DNA of 64,000 nt from NCBI GenBank assembly GCA_963995525.1, contig OZ023213.1:40100594-40164593 (forward strand), given 5' to 3'. Both the position numbers and the translations under genes were made by a program. Source of the stretch: Escarpia spicata (Eukaryota > Annelida > Polychaeta > Sabellida > Siboglinidae). Of the stretch, positions 1 through 12,500 are shown piece after piece. The first letter of the stretch is position 1; every line of letters starts with the position of its first letter. The notes beneath the pieces are model-generated. The model searched no databases and was not told the origin of the DNA. It worked only from the letters and a program-made list of their open reading frames with translations.

Positions 1-109
1 AACAGTTGTTGTTATGTAAACACCAATGCCATAAAGCGATGACTTATTAGAGACTCCCAAAATGACCATTGATGCACTAAGGTAGCCTCTATTGGCCAAG
101 AAATGTATA

Positions 110-308
110 TAGTCAAACCTTGTTTTATGATCACTTTGGTGATACAGCTATCTTACACTACAGTTAAGGTCACCCGAGGACAGTCCCAAATTATTTCCTT
201 TTGACAGTAGAGTTTAAGAAATTAGTCCTAATGATATGATCACCTCATTATTTAGATCACCTTGGCCCAGTCCCACAGGTAACCTCATTAATTAGTGAGG
301 TTCCACTG
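110..308. mobile_element. Putative 0.2-kb Tigger/pogo-like MITE
   Basis: The ends TAGTCAAACCTT (left) and the inverse of CAGTGGAACCTC (right) form imperfect terminal inverted repeats of about 13 bp. Both ends are flanked by TA, as expected for a Tc1/mariner-pogo target duplication. It has no coding capacity and lies in a VPS33A intron upstream of the first visible exon. The call rests on the ends alone, so it is tentative. Confidence 0.4.
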
Positions 309-457
309 TAATTTAAACTACAATACCGGGTAGTGTACTGGCAAATCACCATACTGGCATGGGTCATTCATAAAATATAAACCCTAAACGTCACTGAAAT
401 CGGCTGATAATAAGTGTTCAATTACAGCATATTTACACATGTTTCGTACTATTGCAG

Positions 458-542
458 AGAGGAAGAAACAGCCGGGTGTATGAAGGAGTTCCACATTTTC
501 TTTGTGCCGAGAAAGAGTATGCTGTGTGAACATAAACTCAAG
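458..542 (+). CDS. VPS33A: VPS33A exon (first visible)
   Basis: Acceptor attgcag at 451-457 and donor gttggt at 543. It encodes [20 protein letters not shown] and then MLCEHKLK, matching the VPS33A segment ending in the CEQRLK-like motif. It enters with two codon bases supplied by an upstream exon outside the window and ends in phase 0. Confidence 0.88.
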
Positions 543-3500
543 GTTGGTTTCAAAGGCTTTCAGTTACATATACATTGTAATACAAACTCGGATTGCTTTG
601 TCATAAAATCACTAATATCACTAATCACTAATACAGGGGTAATCCTATTTAATCTAACTTTATGAGTAACGAAATGTGTTCTAATTCAGTCTTTTTTATA
701 ATATGAATTTGAGCAGTTTACAATTTCTAGTAACTGCCACTGCTCGAAATGATCTACTTGCCCATCTGACAAGTAGAAATATATAATTGTCAAACAGACA
801 AGTAGAACCGTGTGAATATATTTATTAGGCAAATATTGTTTAGTTGCTTTGTTTTCTAAGTGATTGTTACTGATACTAAATGACAGGTGGAAAAGAAGAA
901 GAGAAATGCACTAGGAAAACTTGTCTTTCTTTGCAGGAGCTTGGCGTCCATGGGTGTTTCACAAACATAGATGAATATTGCCTCAACTTGATCCCATTTG
1001 ACTACGACCTTCTCTCTATGGAGATGGAGTCATCATTTAAGGTTTGCTAAAGCTGCAGGCAGTTTGCATATTTAACTAATTTATAATATTTGCTGTGAAG
1101 GGAAATTATTAAATATAATGTTGTGTGAAAAAATGTGTTTCTATTTGCAATTAAAAAAGTTACTTTTATTTCAGTGGTTGTAATTTTTTATATATAAATA
1201 TATTAGACAATGTAGAAGTAACTTAGTATTAGGCTACACTACTTAATGTGGAAGGGTCTAATTGTTGATTGTTTAAATATATTAGACAATGTAGAAGTAA
1301 CTTAGTAGTAGGCTACACTACTTAATGTGGAATGGTCTAATTGTTGATTGTTTAAATATATTAGACAATTTACAAGTAACTTAGTAGTAGTCTTCACTAC
1401 TTAATGTGGAAGGGTCTAATTGTTGATTGTTTAAATATATTAGACAATGTACAAGTAACTTAGTAGTAGGTTACACTACTTAATGTGGAAGGGTCTAATT
1501 GTTGATTGTTTAAATATATTAGACAATGTAGAAGTAACTTAGTAGTAGGCTACACTACTTAATGTGGAAGGGTCTAATTGTTGATTGTTTAAATATATTA
1601 GACAATGTAGAAGTAACTTAGTAGTAGGCTACACTACTTAATGTGGAAGGGTCTAATTGTTGATTGTTTAAATATATTAGACAATGTACAAGTAACTTAG
1701 TAGTAGTCTTCACTACTTAATGTGGAAGGGTCTAATTGTTGATTGTTTAAATATATTAGACAATGTAGAAGTAACTTAGTAGTAGGCTACACTACTTAAT
1801 GTGGAAGGGTCTAATTGTTGATTGTTTAAATATATTAGACAATGTAGAAGTAACTTAGTAGTAGGCTACACTACTTAATGTGGAAGGGTCTAATTGTTGA
1901 TTGTTTAAATATATTAGACAATGTACAAGTAACTTAATAGTAGTCTTCACTACTTAATGTGGAAGGGTCTAATTGTTGATTGTTTAAATATATTAGACAA
2001 TGTAGAAGTAACTTAGTAGTAGGCTACACTACTTAATGTGGAATGGTCTAATTGTTGATTGTTTAAATATATTAGACAATTTACAAGTAACTTAGTAGTA
2101 GTCTTCACTACTTAATGTGGAAGGGTCTAATTGTTGATTGTTTAAATATATTAGACAATGTACAAGTAACTTAGTAGTAGGTTACACTACTTAATGTGGA
2201 AGGGTCTAATTGTTGATTGTTTAAATATATTAGACAATGTAGAAGTAACTTAGTAGTAGGCTACACTACTTAATGTGGAAGGGTCTAATTGTTGATTGTT
2301 TAAATATATTAGACAATGTACAAGTAACTTAGTAGTAGTCTTCACTACTTAATGTGGAAGGGTCTAATTGTTGATTGTTTAAATATATTAGACAATGTAG
2401 AAGTAACTTAGTAGTAGGCTACACTACTTAATGTGGAAGGGTCTAATTGTTGATTGTTTAAATATATTAGACAATGTAGAAGTAACTTAGTAGTAGGCTA
2501 CACTACTTAATGTGGAAGGGTCTAATTGTTGATTGTTTAAATATATTAGACAATGTACAAGTAACTTAATAGTAGTCTTCACTACTTAATGTGGAAGGGT
2601 CTAATTGTTGATTGTTTAAATATATTAGACAATGTAGAAGTAACTTAGTAGTAGGCTACACTACTTAATGTGGAAGGGTCTAATTGTTGATTGTTTAAAT
2701 ATATTAGACAATGTAGAAGTAACTTAGTAGTAGGCTACACTACTTAATGTGGAAGGGTCTAATTGTTGATTGTTTAATATATTAGACAATGTACAAGTAA
2801 CTTAGTAGTAGGTTACACTACTTAATGTGGAAGGGTCTAATTGTTGATTGTTTAAATATATTAGACAATGTACAAGTAACTTAATAGTAGTCTTCACTAC
2901 TTAATGTGGAAGGGTCTAATTGTTGATTGTTTAAATATATTAGACAATGTAGAAGTAACTTAATAGTAGGCTACACTACTTAATGTGGAAGGGTCTAATT
3001 GTTGATTGTTTAAATATATTAGACAATGTAGAAGTAACTTAGTAGTAGGCTACACTACTTAATGTGGAAGGGTCTAATTGTTGATTGTTTAAATATATTA
3101 GACAATGTACAAGTAACTTAGTAGTAGGTTACACTACTTAATGTGGAAGGGTCTAATTGTTGATTGTTTAAATATATTAGACAATGTACAAGTAACTTAG
3201 TAGTAGGTTACACTACTTAATGTGGAAGGGTCTAATTGTTGATTGTTTAAATATATTAGACAATGTACAAGTAACTTAATAGTAGTCTTCACTACTTAAT
3301 GTGGAAGGGTCTAATTGTTGATTGTTTAAATATATTAGACAATGTAGAAGTAACTTAGTAGTAGGCTACACTACTTAATGTGGAAGGGTCTAATTGTTGA
3401 TTGTTTAAATATATTAGACAATGTAGAAGTAACTTAGTAGTAGGCTACACTACTTAATGTGGAAGGGTCTAATTGTTGATTGTTTAAATATATTAGACAA

Positions 3501-6500
3501 TGTACAAGTAACTTAGTAGTAGGCTACACTACTTAATGTGGAAGGGTCTAATTGTTGATTGTTTAAATATATTAGACAATGTACAAGTAACTTAGTAGTA
3601 GTCTTCACTACTTAATGTGGAAGGGTCTAATTGTTGATTGTTTAAATATATTAGACAATGTACAAGTAAATTAGTAGTAGTCTTCACTACTTAATGTGGA
3701 AGGGTCTAATTGTTGATTGTTTAAATATATTAGACAATGTACAAGTAAATTAGTAGTAGGTTACACTACTTAATGTAGAAGGGTCTAATTGTTGATGGTT
3801 GTACAGTTTCAGCTTCATTTTTAGTTTGATAATATTGCAAATCAAGATGTCTTGTAGAATTTAACTATTGATAATACAGTCCACACTAAAAACAGTTTTA
3901 AAAGGATTAAAAAATGTGGTCGTGTTCATGGTAATCTGTATCCAGATGCTGTGTGTCACTGGTCTTGTTTTTCATTTTGATCATGTTTAAAGTTTTGTTG
4001 CAAACTTGGACATTGAATAATTTCTGTGGTCAGGAGTGTTACCTGCAGAATGACGAGACCTCCCTGTTCTACACGGTTCAAGCTCTCATGACCTTACAGA
4101 CCTTATATGGAGTCATACCCAACATCTACGGCAAGGGTGAATTGGCCAAGGTCAGTACTTTTTGGTCTGGTTGTACGGAAAGAATAGTTTTAATTTTTGT
4201 GAGGCTTTAATTTATCTGTGTTTTGGCTTAATGATGGCAATTAATTTACAGTAGCATGTTGTATTTTGCTTTGGATGGAGTAATTCATTCTCACTGTTCA
4301 CAGACATTTTGTGAAAAATGTTGTTCACAAGACATGTTGTTCAAACTACAGTGTTTATAGGCAGAATCTGCAAATTTATGTTGAATCAAATCTTTCAGGC
4401 ATTGGCATGTAGTCGGCAATGGCTTGCATAAATCTATAAAATATCAATTGTATTGCTCGAGATTATAGCCCACGGTTTAGTTGAAGTTCAGATTTTATCT
4501 GTTGTTCTGAGTTTATAACCAACTAAATCTTATGGTTATATTATCAATATTACTTTCGTTGTTTTTCTTTATATTGCAATGTCCAAAATATTCATAATCA
4601 CTGGTGTCGAGTTCACCAGATGGTGCCAGTGAAGTCACCAGTGCCCTCTGGTTGAAATATGTATTGAAGCGAAATTGTCTGTCAAAAAATCACCTGTTGG
4701 ATTACGAAAATGTGAACAGAAATGTTAAGATGCAAATATATCATACATTAAATATATTATCTATGAAATACATCAACTCGACTTGTGTGTTATTTTGTTG
4801 TCTCTTGTAGCATGATATCAACATGATATTATCTTTTTAGTATAGGGCTTGGTAGCCTATTGTATAGAACACCAGACTCAATCAGTATAACCTGGTTCTC
4901 AATCCTCTTACTGTTTCAAAGTTTGGGTAATTTTGTTCGCTGCACATTGCTTCAGTTCACAGCTGTATAAATGAGAACCTGGCTGTAGACGGTGATAGAT
5001 ATGTACATGCATAATATTTGTGCAGTAATTGCAGAATGCTTCTGAGAGAAGTCGAGATGTTGGTTGAATGAATGGGTCTGCCAGTGACTGAAGTGTGAAG
5101 CACTTTGAGCAGACTTAATGACTTACTTCTCAGATAATGATGTTGTTTCTTATAGCATGTAGTCGACATGATGCTACGAATGCGGCGAGAGACGGTCAGC
5201 ACAGAGCAACAGATTACTCCGCAGATTGACAATCTACTCATTCTTGACCGCATGGTTGACCCTTTGACCCCACTCTTGTCACAACTCACATACGAAGGTC
5301 TTATCGACGAGCTGTTTGGCATACAAAACAGTAAGTGGTGCAGATGGTCCGATTTAATTTAAAACTGAATGTTTTATTTCAAAATCAGATTATAAATATA
5401 GTATAATCTATACCTTGACTGCCAAAACATGTTTTAATTGCCCACAATTCAAGTGAATTAATTATTTATTACATTTTACAAATTATCTTATTCACTATAT
5501 AGTATGTTAATATTATAGATAAAGATACACAAAATAACCAACATATTTTAAGATGAAAACAACTGATCAATAATTTAAAATCTCATCTATTTCAGCTGAG
5601 CTCATGTTCTGAAATTAACTCCCCAGCACTATAAATTCATTTGAAATTAGTTACCATCCACAAAAATCTCAAGACATGTTTTCTAAATTGCATTTAATTC
5701 CTAAGTCATTGGCAGTCCGTCGCTCTAATAACTTCTGAAAATCCTTGTTGCTGATATGGCAAATGATTTTGGTTTGTTCTGCTTATGAACTCATGTACCT
5801 GAGGATTTAGAAGATCTAAACTTTCAGTTAAAATTTAATGTTGCAAATGCTTTCAGCAATGGTGAAATTGCCACCCGAGAATCTCACCACTGGTGATAGT
5901 TCTGGTGGTGAACCACAAGAGGGCAGCAGTGAAATGAAAAAGTTGTCGTTGAATTCTGGAGAGCAGCTTTATGCTGAGCTGCGGGATAAGAACTTCAGTG
6001 CTGTCGGAGCACTGTTGAGTCGAAAAGCAAAGTTGATTTCTGCACAGTTTGACGTGAGTGCTATTCTCCCATTCTCACCATGCCAGACACGTGTTATCTC
6101 CAGATTTGTTAGTTATTCACTTGGGTCAGACAGTTATTGTACAGCTATTCTTCATTTTACATGTAACACCAACTGAGTTGAATTATGAATTCTTTACACC
6201 CTCTCAATGTTTCTATCTCTGACAGGTTTTTGCCATTTTCTAATAATAATAATACTATTTTTACTGCAGTTTAAGTATTGTTTTTATTACTGGCATATTT
6301 TTTGATTACTTTCTACATTAATTGAAGATGTTCTAAATCAAATTGTTGTATGTGATTCTTAAGGGGCAATATCAAAATATATGTTTTGTTTCTAAGGAGA
6401 GACATGCAGCAAAGACTGTCGGGGAAATCAAACAGTTTGTGTCAAAGTTGCCGCACATGCAAGCTGCACGAACCTCCTTGTCCACACGTACGTGTTGAAT

Positions 6501-9500
6501 TTACTTAGTTATATGAATATTATTGCTGGATTGTAGACTGTTTTATTTTTGATTACGCGCTTTAAATTGTTCAAATAAATTTGCCATGTTTTTGCAAAGC
6601 ATCCTCTGCAATTTTGGTTGATGTAAATATAGATTATTAAACTAAGTTATGTTTTAAATGTTATTATATAAACATGTCCAACTGTTTTATAGATGTTGGT
6701 ATTGTTTCTTTATTATTAATGTCAATGAGCTTCAGAAAACAGCTATTGTTGAACTGTTAAATTTCATGTTTTAGATATATCAATAGCACAGATGGTTAAA
6801 GAATTGAGTGGCACCGATGAGTTCCTGGATGCACTGCACACACAACAAGGTAGGTTGTATGTAAGAATGGAAGCCACACTCAGTGTGGATGCCTCATACA
6901 ATATTTAGTATTTGAACATTGAAAATCCTGTGTTCTTCATTGACAATGAGGATGTTTAGAATTGCTACAGAACATTCATTATCATTACCATTATCAATAC
7001 TGATATTTAAAATGTTTCATCATTACATAGTTTTGTATTATTACATAATTTTTACAATTAAAATTATAATTTGTTATTATGAAGCAGTAATCTCATTATC
7101 ATTACACAGTTATAACACATGTTTATGCAAACTCCTCCCAAATGTCTATATTGTGTGCAGGAATTCTTGTCTTGGTTGAGTACTGGCCAGCCCTCCTTAG
7201 GAGTCATGCGGTCAGGGTTGGGTGCACATGCTAGTTGGATTATTAGTCGTGTATTAAGGCTTGTCTGAATTTCTGTGACTCTGTAATGTTGACTATTGCA
7301 TCTGGTAGGGAATTCAAATCCTTTAGTGTTTGGGGGAAATAGGAAAATTTATAACAGTTCTTGCTGGTGTGGATAGTGTTGAATGCTTTACTATTTAGAT
7401 GCCATGATAGGCATTGTACGGGCTGGAGGAGGTTTTCGACAGGCGAGGATAGGTGACCATAGATGGATTTGTGGAAAATGGTGAGGCGTCTGTTTGTTCG
7501 TCTAGTTGTTAATTGTTCTAGGTTTATTTTTGTAACATTTCTGACATGCATCCAGTTTCTCTGGATGTACAATCGTTAAGACAAAAGCGAGCTGCCCGTC
7601 TTTGGACCATTTCTATTTTGTTGATGAGGACCTGGGTGGGGGTGTCCCACACGGATGATGTGTATTCTAAGAGTGGTCGGACAAGGGTTGTGTAGGCAGG
7701 TTTTTGGGCACGAACAGAGATTGATTCTGATAAATGCTAGGGTACAGTTTGCTGAGGCTGTCATGTGATGGATGTGTTTATTCCAGGTGAGATCTTTGGT
7801 GATACATACTCCTAGACAGGGATGACTGTCGGTTTCCTATAGTGTTGCGTTTCCTAGAGTCTAATTAGAATGTTTTACGTTTCTTGCATGGTTAATCTCA
7901 TCACAAACATAGTTTTGGGTTAAACTGCATCTGCCAGTCGTGTTCCCATTTTCTTAACTCATTTAGGTCTTTCTGTAGTTCTTGTGAGTCAGACTGATTG
8001 TTGATCTCGCTATAGAGGACACAGTCATCTGCAAACAGATGAACTGTGGAGTGGATATTGTCAGGTAGATCATTGATGTATATTAGGAAGAGAAGCTGTC
8101 CAAATACCGTGCCTTGCTATACACCTGATATAACATTTGTCCAGGTGGAATGTTCTCCACCGACCACCACTCTCTGTTCACGGCACTTGAGAAAGTTAGA
8201 GATCCAGGGGTGTGTTTGGTTGTGGATGCCATATCTCTTTAATTTATTTATTATCTTGTCCACTTGGGATTTATTATTTAAGGAATTCGCTAGGTCATGT
8301 GTGGTGAGTATTAACTGAGTTTCTGTGGAGTGTTTACTGCTGAAGCTGTGTTGTCTGTCGGATAAGACTGTGTATTGGTCGAAATGGTGCATTATGTTAG
8401 AGTAGTTAATGTGTTCAAGGAGTTTGCAACATATTGAAGTTAGGGAGATGGGATGGTAATTTGATGGAAGGGACTGGTCTCCCTTCTTGAAGATTGGAGT
8501 GATGTTGGCTTGTAACCATGAGAGGGGAAGTTCTCCTATGATAATTGATTTTTGGAAGAATACTCTGAGGGCTCGAGCTAATTCATTGGCGGCAAGTTGT
8601 AAGATTCTGGCTGGCATCTGGTCGGGTCCTGTTGATTTGTTTGTTTTTAAGTCATGAAGTAATTTGGTGACTCCAATTGTTGTGATGGTGATGTCAGGCA
8701 TAGCTGGTTGGTATGTTTGAGTATGGTTCTTGTGGTAGGTTGGTGATTATTGGGATGCCATCATGATTGCTTATTCCTGGTACTAGAGTAGATCTTTCAA
8801 CAAGGGTGGGGTTGTGAAGTACAAGTCCAAAGTGTTGTTTATTCTGGTGGGTTCGCATACAACTTATACAAGTTCAAAGTCCCTGGCAATTTCAAGTAGC
8901 ATTTTGGATAAGCCGGGAGCAGCTCCATCTGGCTTTGTCCTGAGTAGGTCCTAATCTATGTCGGGAAGGTTAAAGTCTCCGCCTAGCCATACATGTTCTT
9001 TGTTTGAGCATTTAATTTTGTTCATGGATTCTCATAGTTCGTGCATGTATCGTTTGTGTTACCAAATTGGGGTGATCTGTAGAATGCTCCTATTGTGATA
9101 TCTTTTGATCCTTGTATTTTGATGGTGACCCAGATAATTTCACATTTGCTATTGAGGTCTGTTCTGTGTGTTCCTACGAGGTCTGTTCTGTGTGTTCCTG
9201 TGAGGTCTGTTCTGTGTGTTACTGTGAGGTCTGTTCTGTGTGTTCCTGTGAGGTCTGTTCTGTGTGTTCCTGTGAGGTCTGTTCTGTGTGTTCCTACGAG
9301 GTGTGTTCCTGTGAGGTCTGTTCTGTGTGTTCCTGTGAGGTCTGTTCTGTGTGTTCCTATGAGGTCAGTCTTTAGTGCTATTAGGACTACTCCTTTTGAG
9401 TTGTCAAAGTCTCTGTCTTTTCGAATGATTGAATAATTGGAGGGGAACAGCTCACTGCTGTCAACTGAGCTGTCTAGGTGTGTTTCAGTGCCTATAATTA

Positions 9501-12500
9501 TGTCAGGGTTGTAATTTTCAATGCACACGGCAAGGTCCAAAACATTGCTCCTGATTCTACACAAGTTTATTACCATGGTTTTCAGAGATTGTCTGTTAGC
9601 AAGTGTTTCCTAAGTATATTTCTTAGTTCTGTTGTTTTACACGGTCTAGTACTATTAGAGTTACTGCTTGTGTTATTATTCCTTTGTTTGTGTGGAGAAG
9701 AAGTTGCTAGAGGTGGGCGTAGTGGTTCACTGCAATCACATGTGGACAAGGCCGACAAGATAGAGAAGCTGTTTGTTTGCTCTATGGTTGAGTTTGAAAA
9801 AAGTGAACTTGTGAAATTAGGAATGCCACACTGGCAGCAAATCCATGAGACTTGGCTGTTTTGGAGGGCATTATATGCAAATGTCGACATTCCTATGCAA
9901 TCTACATGGTACGATGAATTGCAATGATCACAGCATGTCGCTCGCTGGTCCCATCTTGCTGCTTTTTTGCAGATGGCACAAGGGAATTTGGGCTTGTACG
10001 GACCTGGGTTTGGGTTAAGATCATCAGCTTGCACGAGGATTAAGATGGCAAAGCATGTTGGATGTTTTTTGGTTTAAGGATGCTACCTTGTAAAAGTGTT
10101 TTGATTTCCATCCTGTTATGGTATTTATGGATGCTGGGAAGTACTTGTACTGAAAGTCTGGGGACATACATAGAGATAGTTGAGGATTGGCAGTTCTAGT
10201 CAAACTTTCACCATGGTTTTCCCAGTGCTTCTGTTCTATCCTACGTATTAGTCCACACAGTAGTAGTATACAGATGGCACAACAGTTCATCTTGGATTTG
10301 AGCATGGTAGTTACAATATGTATAAAATCTCAATATTAAAGTATCAAATCACAGTAATTATATAATCACAGTTGATAAAGTCGCAGTAGTCTTCAGTGTA
10401 AAATTGCAGTAAATGTAAATCACAGTTCTTGTAAATATAAAGCTGCTGTAAAATATTACATAAAAATCAAATCTATAAAAAAAACATGTAAAAGTAATTA
10501 CTCTAATAAAAGTTGAGTATCTGTGTTTTTTATTTTTTATAGGCTGCATTATTTTTAAATCTAACAGACTAAAGGAGAGCGTGTGATTTTGTTACAAGAC
10601 GCTTTGTGCAGTGCAATTGAAATGTAGGTCTTCGCCCTGGTTGGGGGCCCCAGGGCAATACTGGATAAAGAGCGTGTTGGTGAAAGGCCTGTTAGTAGAC
10701 AGTTTATTGTATATTGTGTTTACTGTTGGGTATTGATTGGTTACTGACAGCCTATAATTCAGACTTTTAATTTGTGTAAATAAGTATGGTTTATGGCAAT
10801 AGGTAATGCACATTAAGTTTGAAGGAATGCGCTGTATGTTGAGTTGTTTTGGGGTGGTTTTGGTTTCGCACGATTTAATATGTTGTTTATTAGTTCGCCA
10901 TCTTGTTTGAAACTTTGGGCTGGTTGTTAGGCAAATTTAATTTAGGAAAACGTGGCTTTGGGGTGATTGATCGCAAATTTCTACACATGTGATTTTGTAT
11001 TAATAAAAATTTTAAAAACTCGTGTTATGATCGATAAACAAAGCGGTAAGCAAAGGATACTACGACACCTGACTCATGCGCAACCTAGTAAATGTACAAT
11101 AAGGCTGGTCTGGATCTAATGATATCCTTGTACATCAGGTTAGGTTTTGTTCATTATCAGAATTCCAAGGATAAACTAAACAAAATATGTATTTATAACT
11201 ATTTGAATGTTGTAGATTTCTTCAAAGGTTTGGACACTGATAAAGCGAACCCTTACATAGAAGATTGCATAGCGAGACAGGAGCCAATTGTGAAGGTAAG
11301 CAAAGTTAGCAAACATGGTGGACTATCACAATAACTGTAAGAACAATGTGTACAAATGAGCTAACATTAAATTAATTTAAAATGGGTAACAAATTGAAAT
11401 GAAAAGGAACTTTTTAGGTACTAAAGACTATTATTAGTAACATGATACCAAAACTAAGAGATAATAGTTACAAAATATGCCTAAAAGAATGTGGTTTGAC
11501 AACACTAGAGACCAGGAGATTGAGAGGAGATCAGATAGAATATAAAAAATATTGAATGGTTATGAAAATATTGATAGAAATATTTGTTCTCAGTTAAGAA
11601 AGATAGAAGGACTAGAGGAATGAAGTTACATTAGTAAAGGAACAGTGTAGATTAGATATAAGATCATTTACATTTTCACAAAGGACTGTAAATGATTGGA
11701 ACAGATTATCTGCTGATTGTGTGGGTACTAGTAGCATGAATATGTTTAAAAATAAAATTGACATGTACCTCAGAAGGGCGGGATACACATAGATAAAAAG
11801 GGTTGGACTCTCGATAAGCCAAAAGGCTTCCTTGTCCACCTGCCATCTAGAGTTAATTCTCTGGGTTGCAATCTTGTTGTTAAATTTTATTAAATCTAGT
11901 ATTTTACAAACTCGATCAACATTTTAGTATCGTGCTAGTTAAGTGAATGATTGTTTACATAATACACTGTACATGTATATTAGTAACTACCTGTAATACA
12001 TTTATGTCACATTTTTCTTCCTGTTTTCATAGGACCATGAGAGGACCTATAAATGTTTTATTATTTTAATAAAGCATAACAGTTGGTGTTATTCCTGGTG
12101 TTTTAGGTTCTGCGACTCATATGTATACAGTGTGTCTGCAACAATGGCTTCCGACAGAAGCTGCTGGACTATTACAAGAGGGAGATTATACAGGTCAGGA
12201 CTGCATTGATACTTCCTTGCTTGTTTAAAAGTCCTTCCTTGGTTAGCCAATTGCAAATCAGGTTCTTTGATGTTCAGATTGTTTGTGCGTGAATAGTTTA
12301 CATCAAGGGCTAATACAGGATCAGATTTTTGCCCGTCAAGATATTTCCAAAAAAATCAGTGCATGTACTTTTGTTGACTGTAACACAATCAGTGACACAC
12401 GGGTGGTACAGTATACCATGGCATTGAATGGACTGTCCCATGAAGACTGAAGCTTTAGGAAGGCTACATTGGTATGTGATGTGGACAGTGGCAGGAGAGG

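Larger units (their letters stand above)
7200..10305 (-). mobile_element. Near-full-length, decayed LINE with PHD finger, endonuclease and RT
   Basis: Read on the minus strand, the order is: upstream ORF remnant (10305-10024), PHD zinc finger (10034-9582), APE-type endonuclease (9576-9022), reverse transcriptase (about 8701-7880), connection region (7764-7576) and C-terminal domain (7572-7243). The layout resembles invertebrate jockey/CR1-superfamily LINEs in which a PHD finger precedes the endonuclease. Frame changes between blocks show that it is inactive. It lies antisense in the VPS33A intron 6850-11215. Confidence 0.85.

Noticed and set aside
9095..9436. Plus-strand ORFs rich in VRSVLCVP / CSVCSCEV repeats
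   Set aside because: They are the opposite strand of the 24-bp expansion inside the minus-strand LINE endonuclease; the flanks show the LINE reading, not this one.
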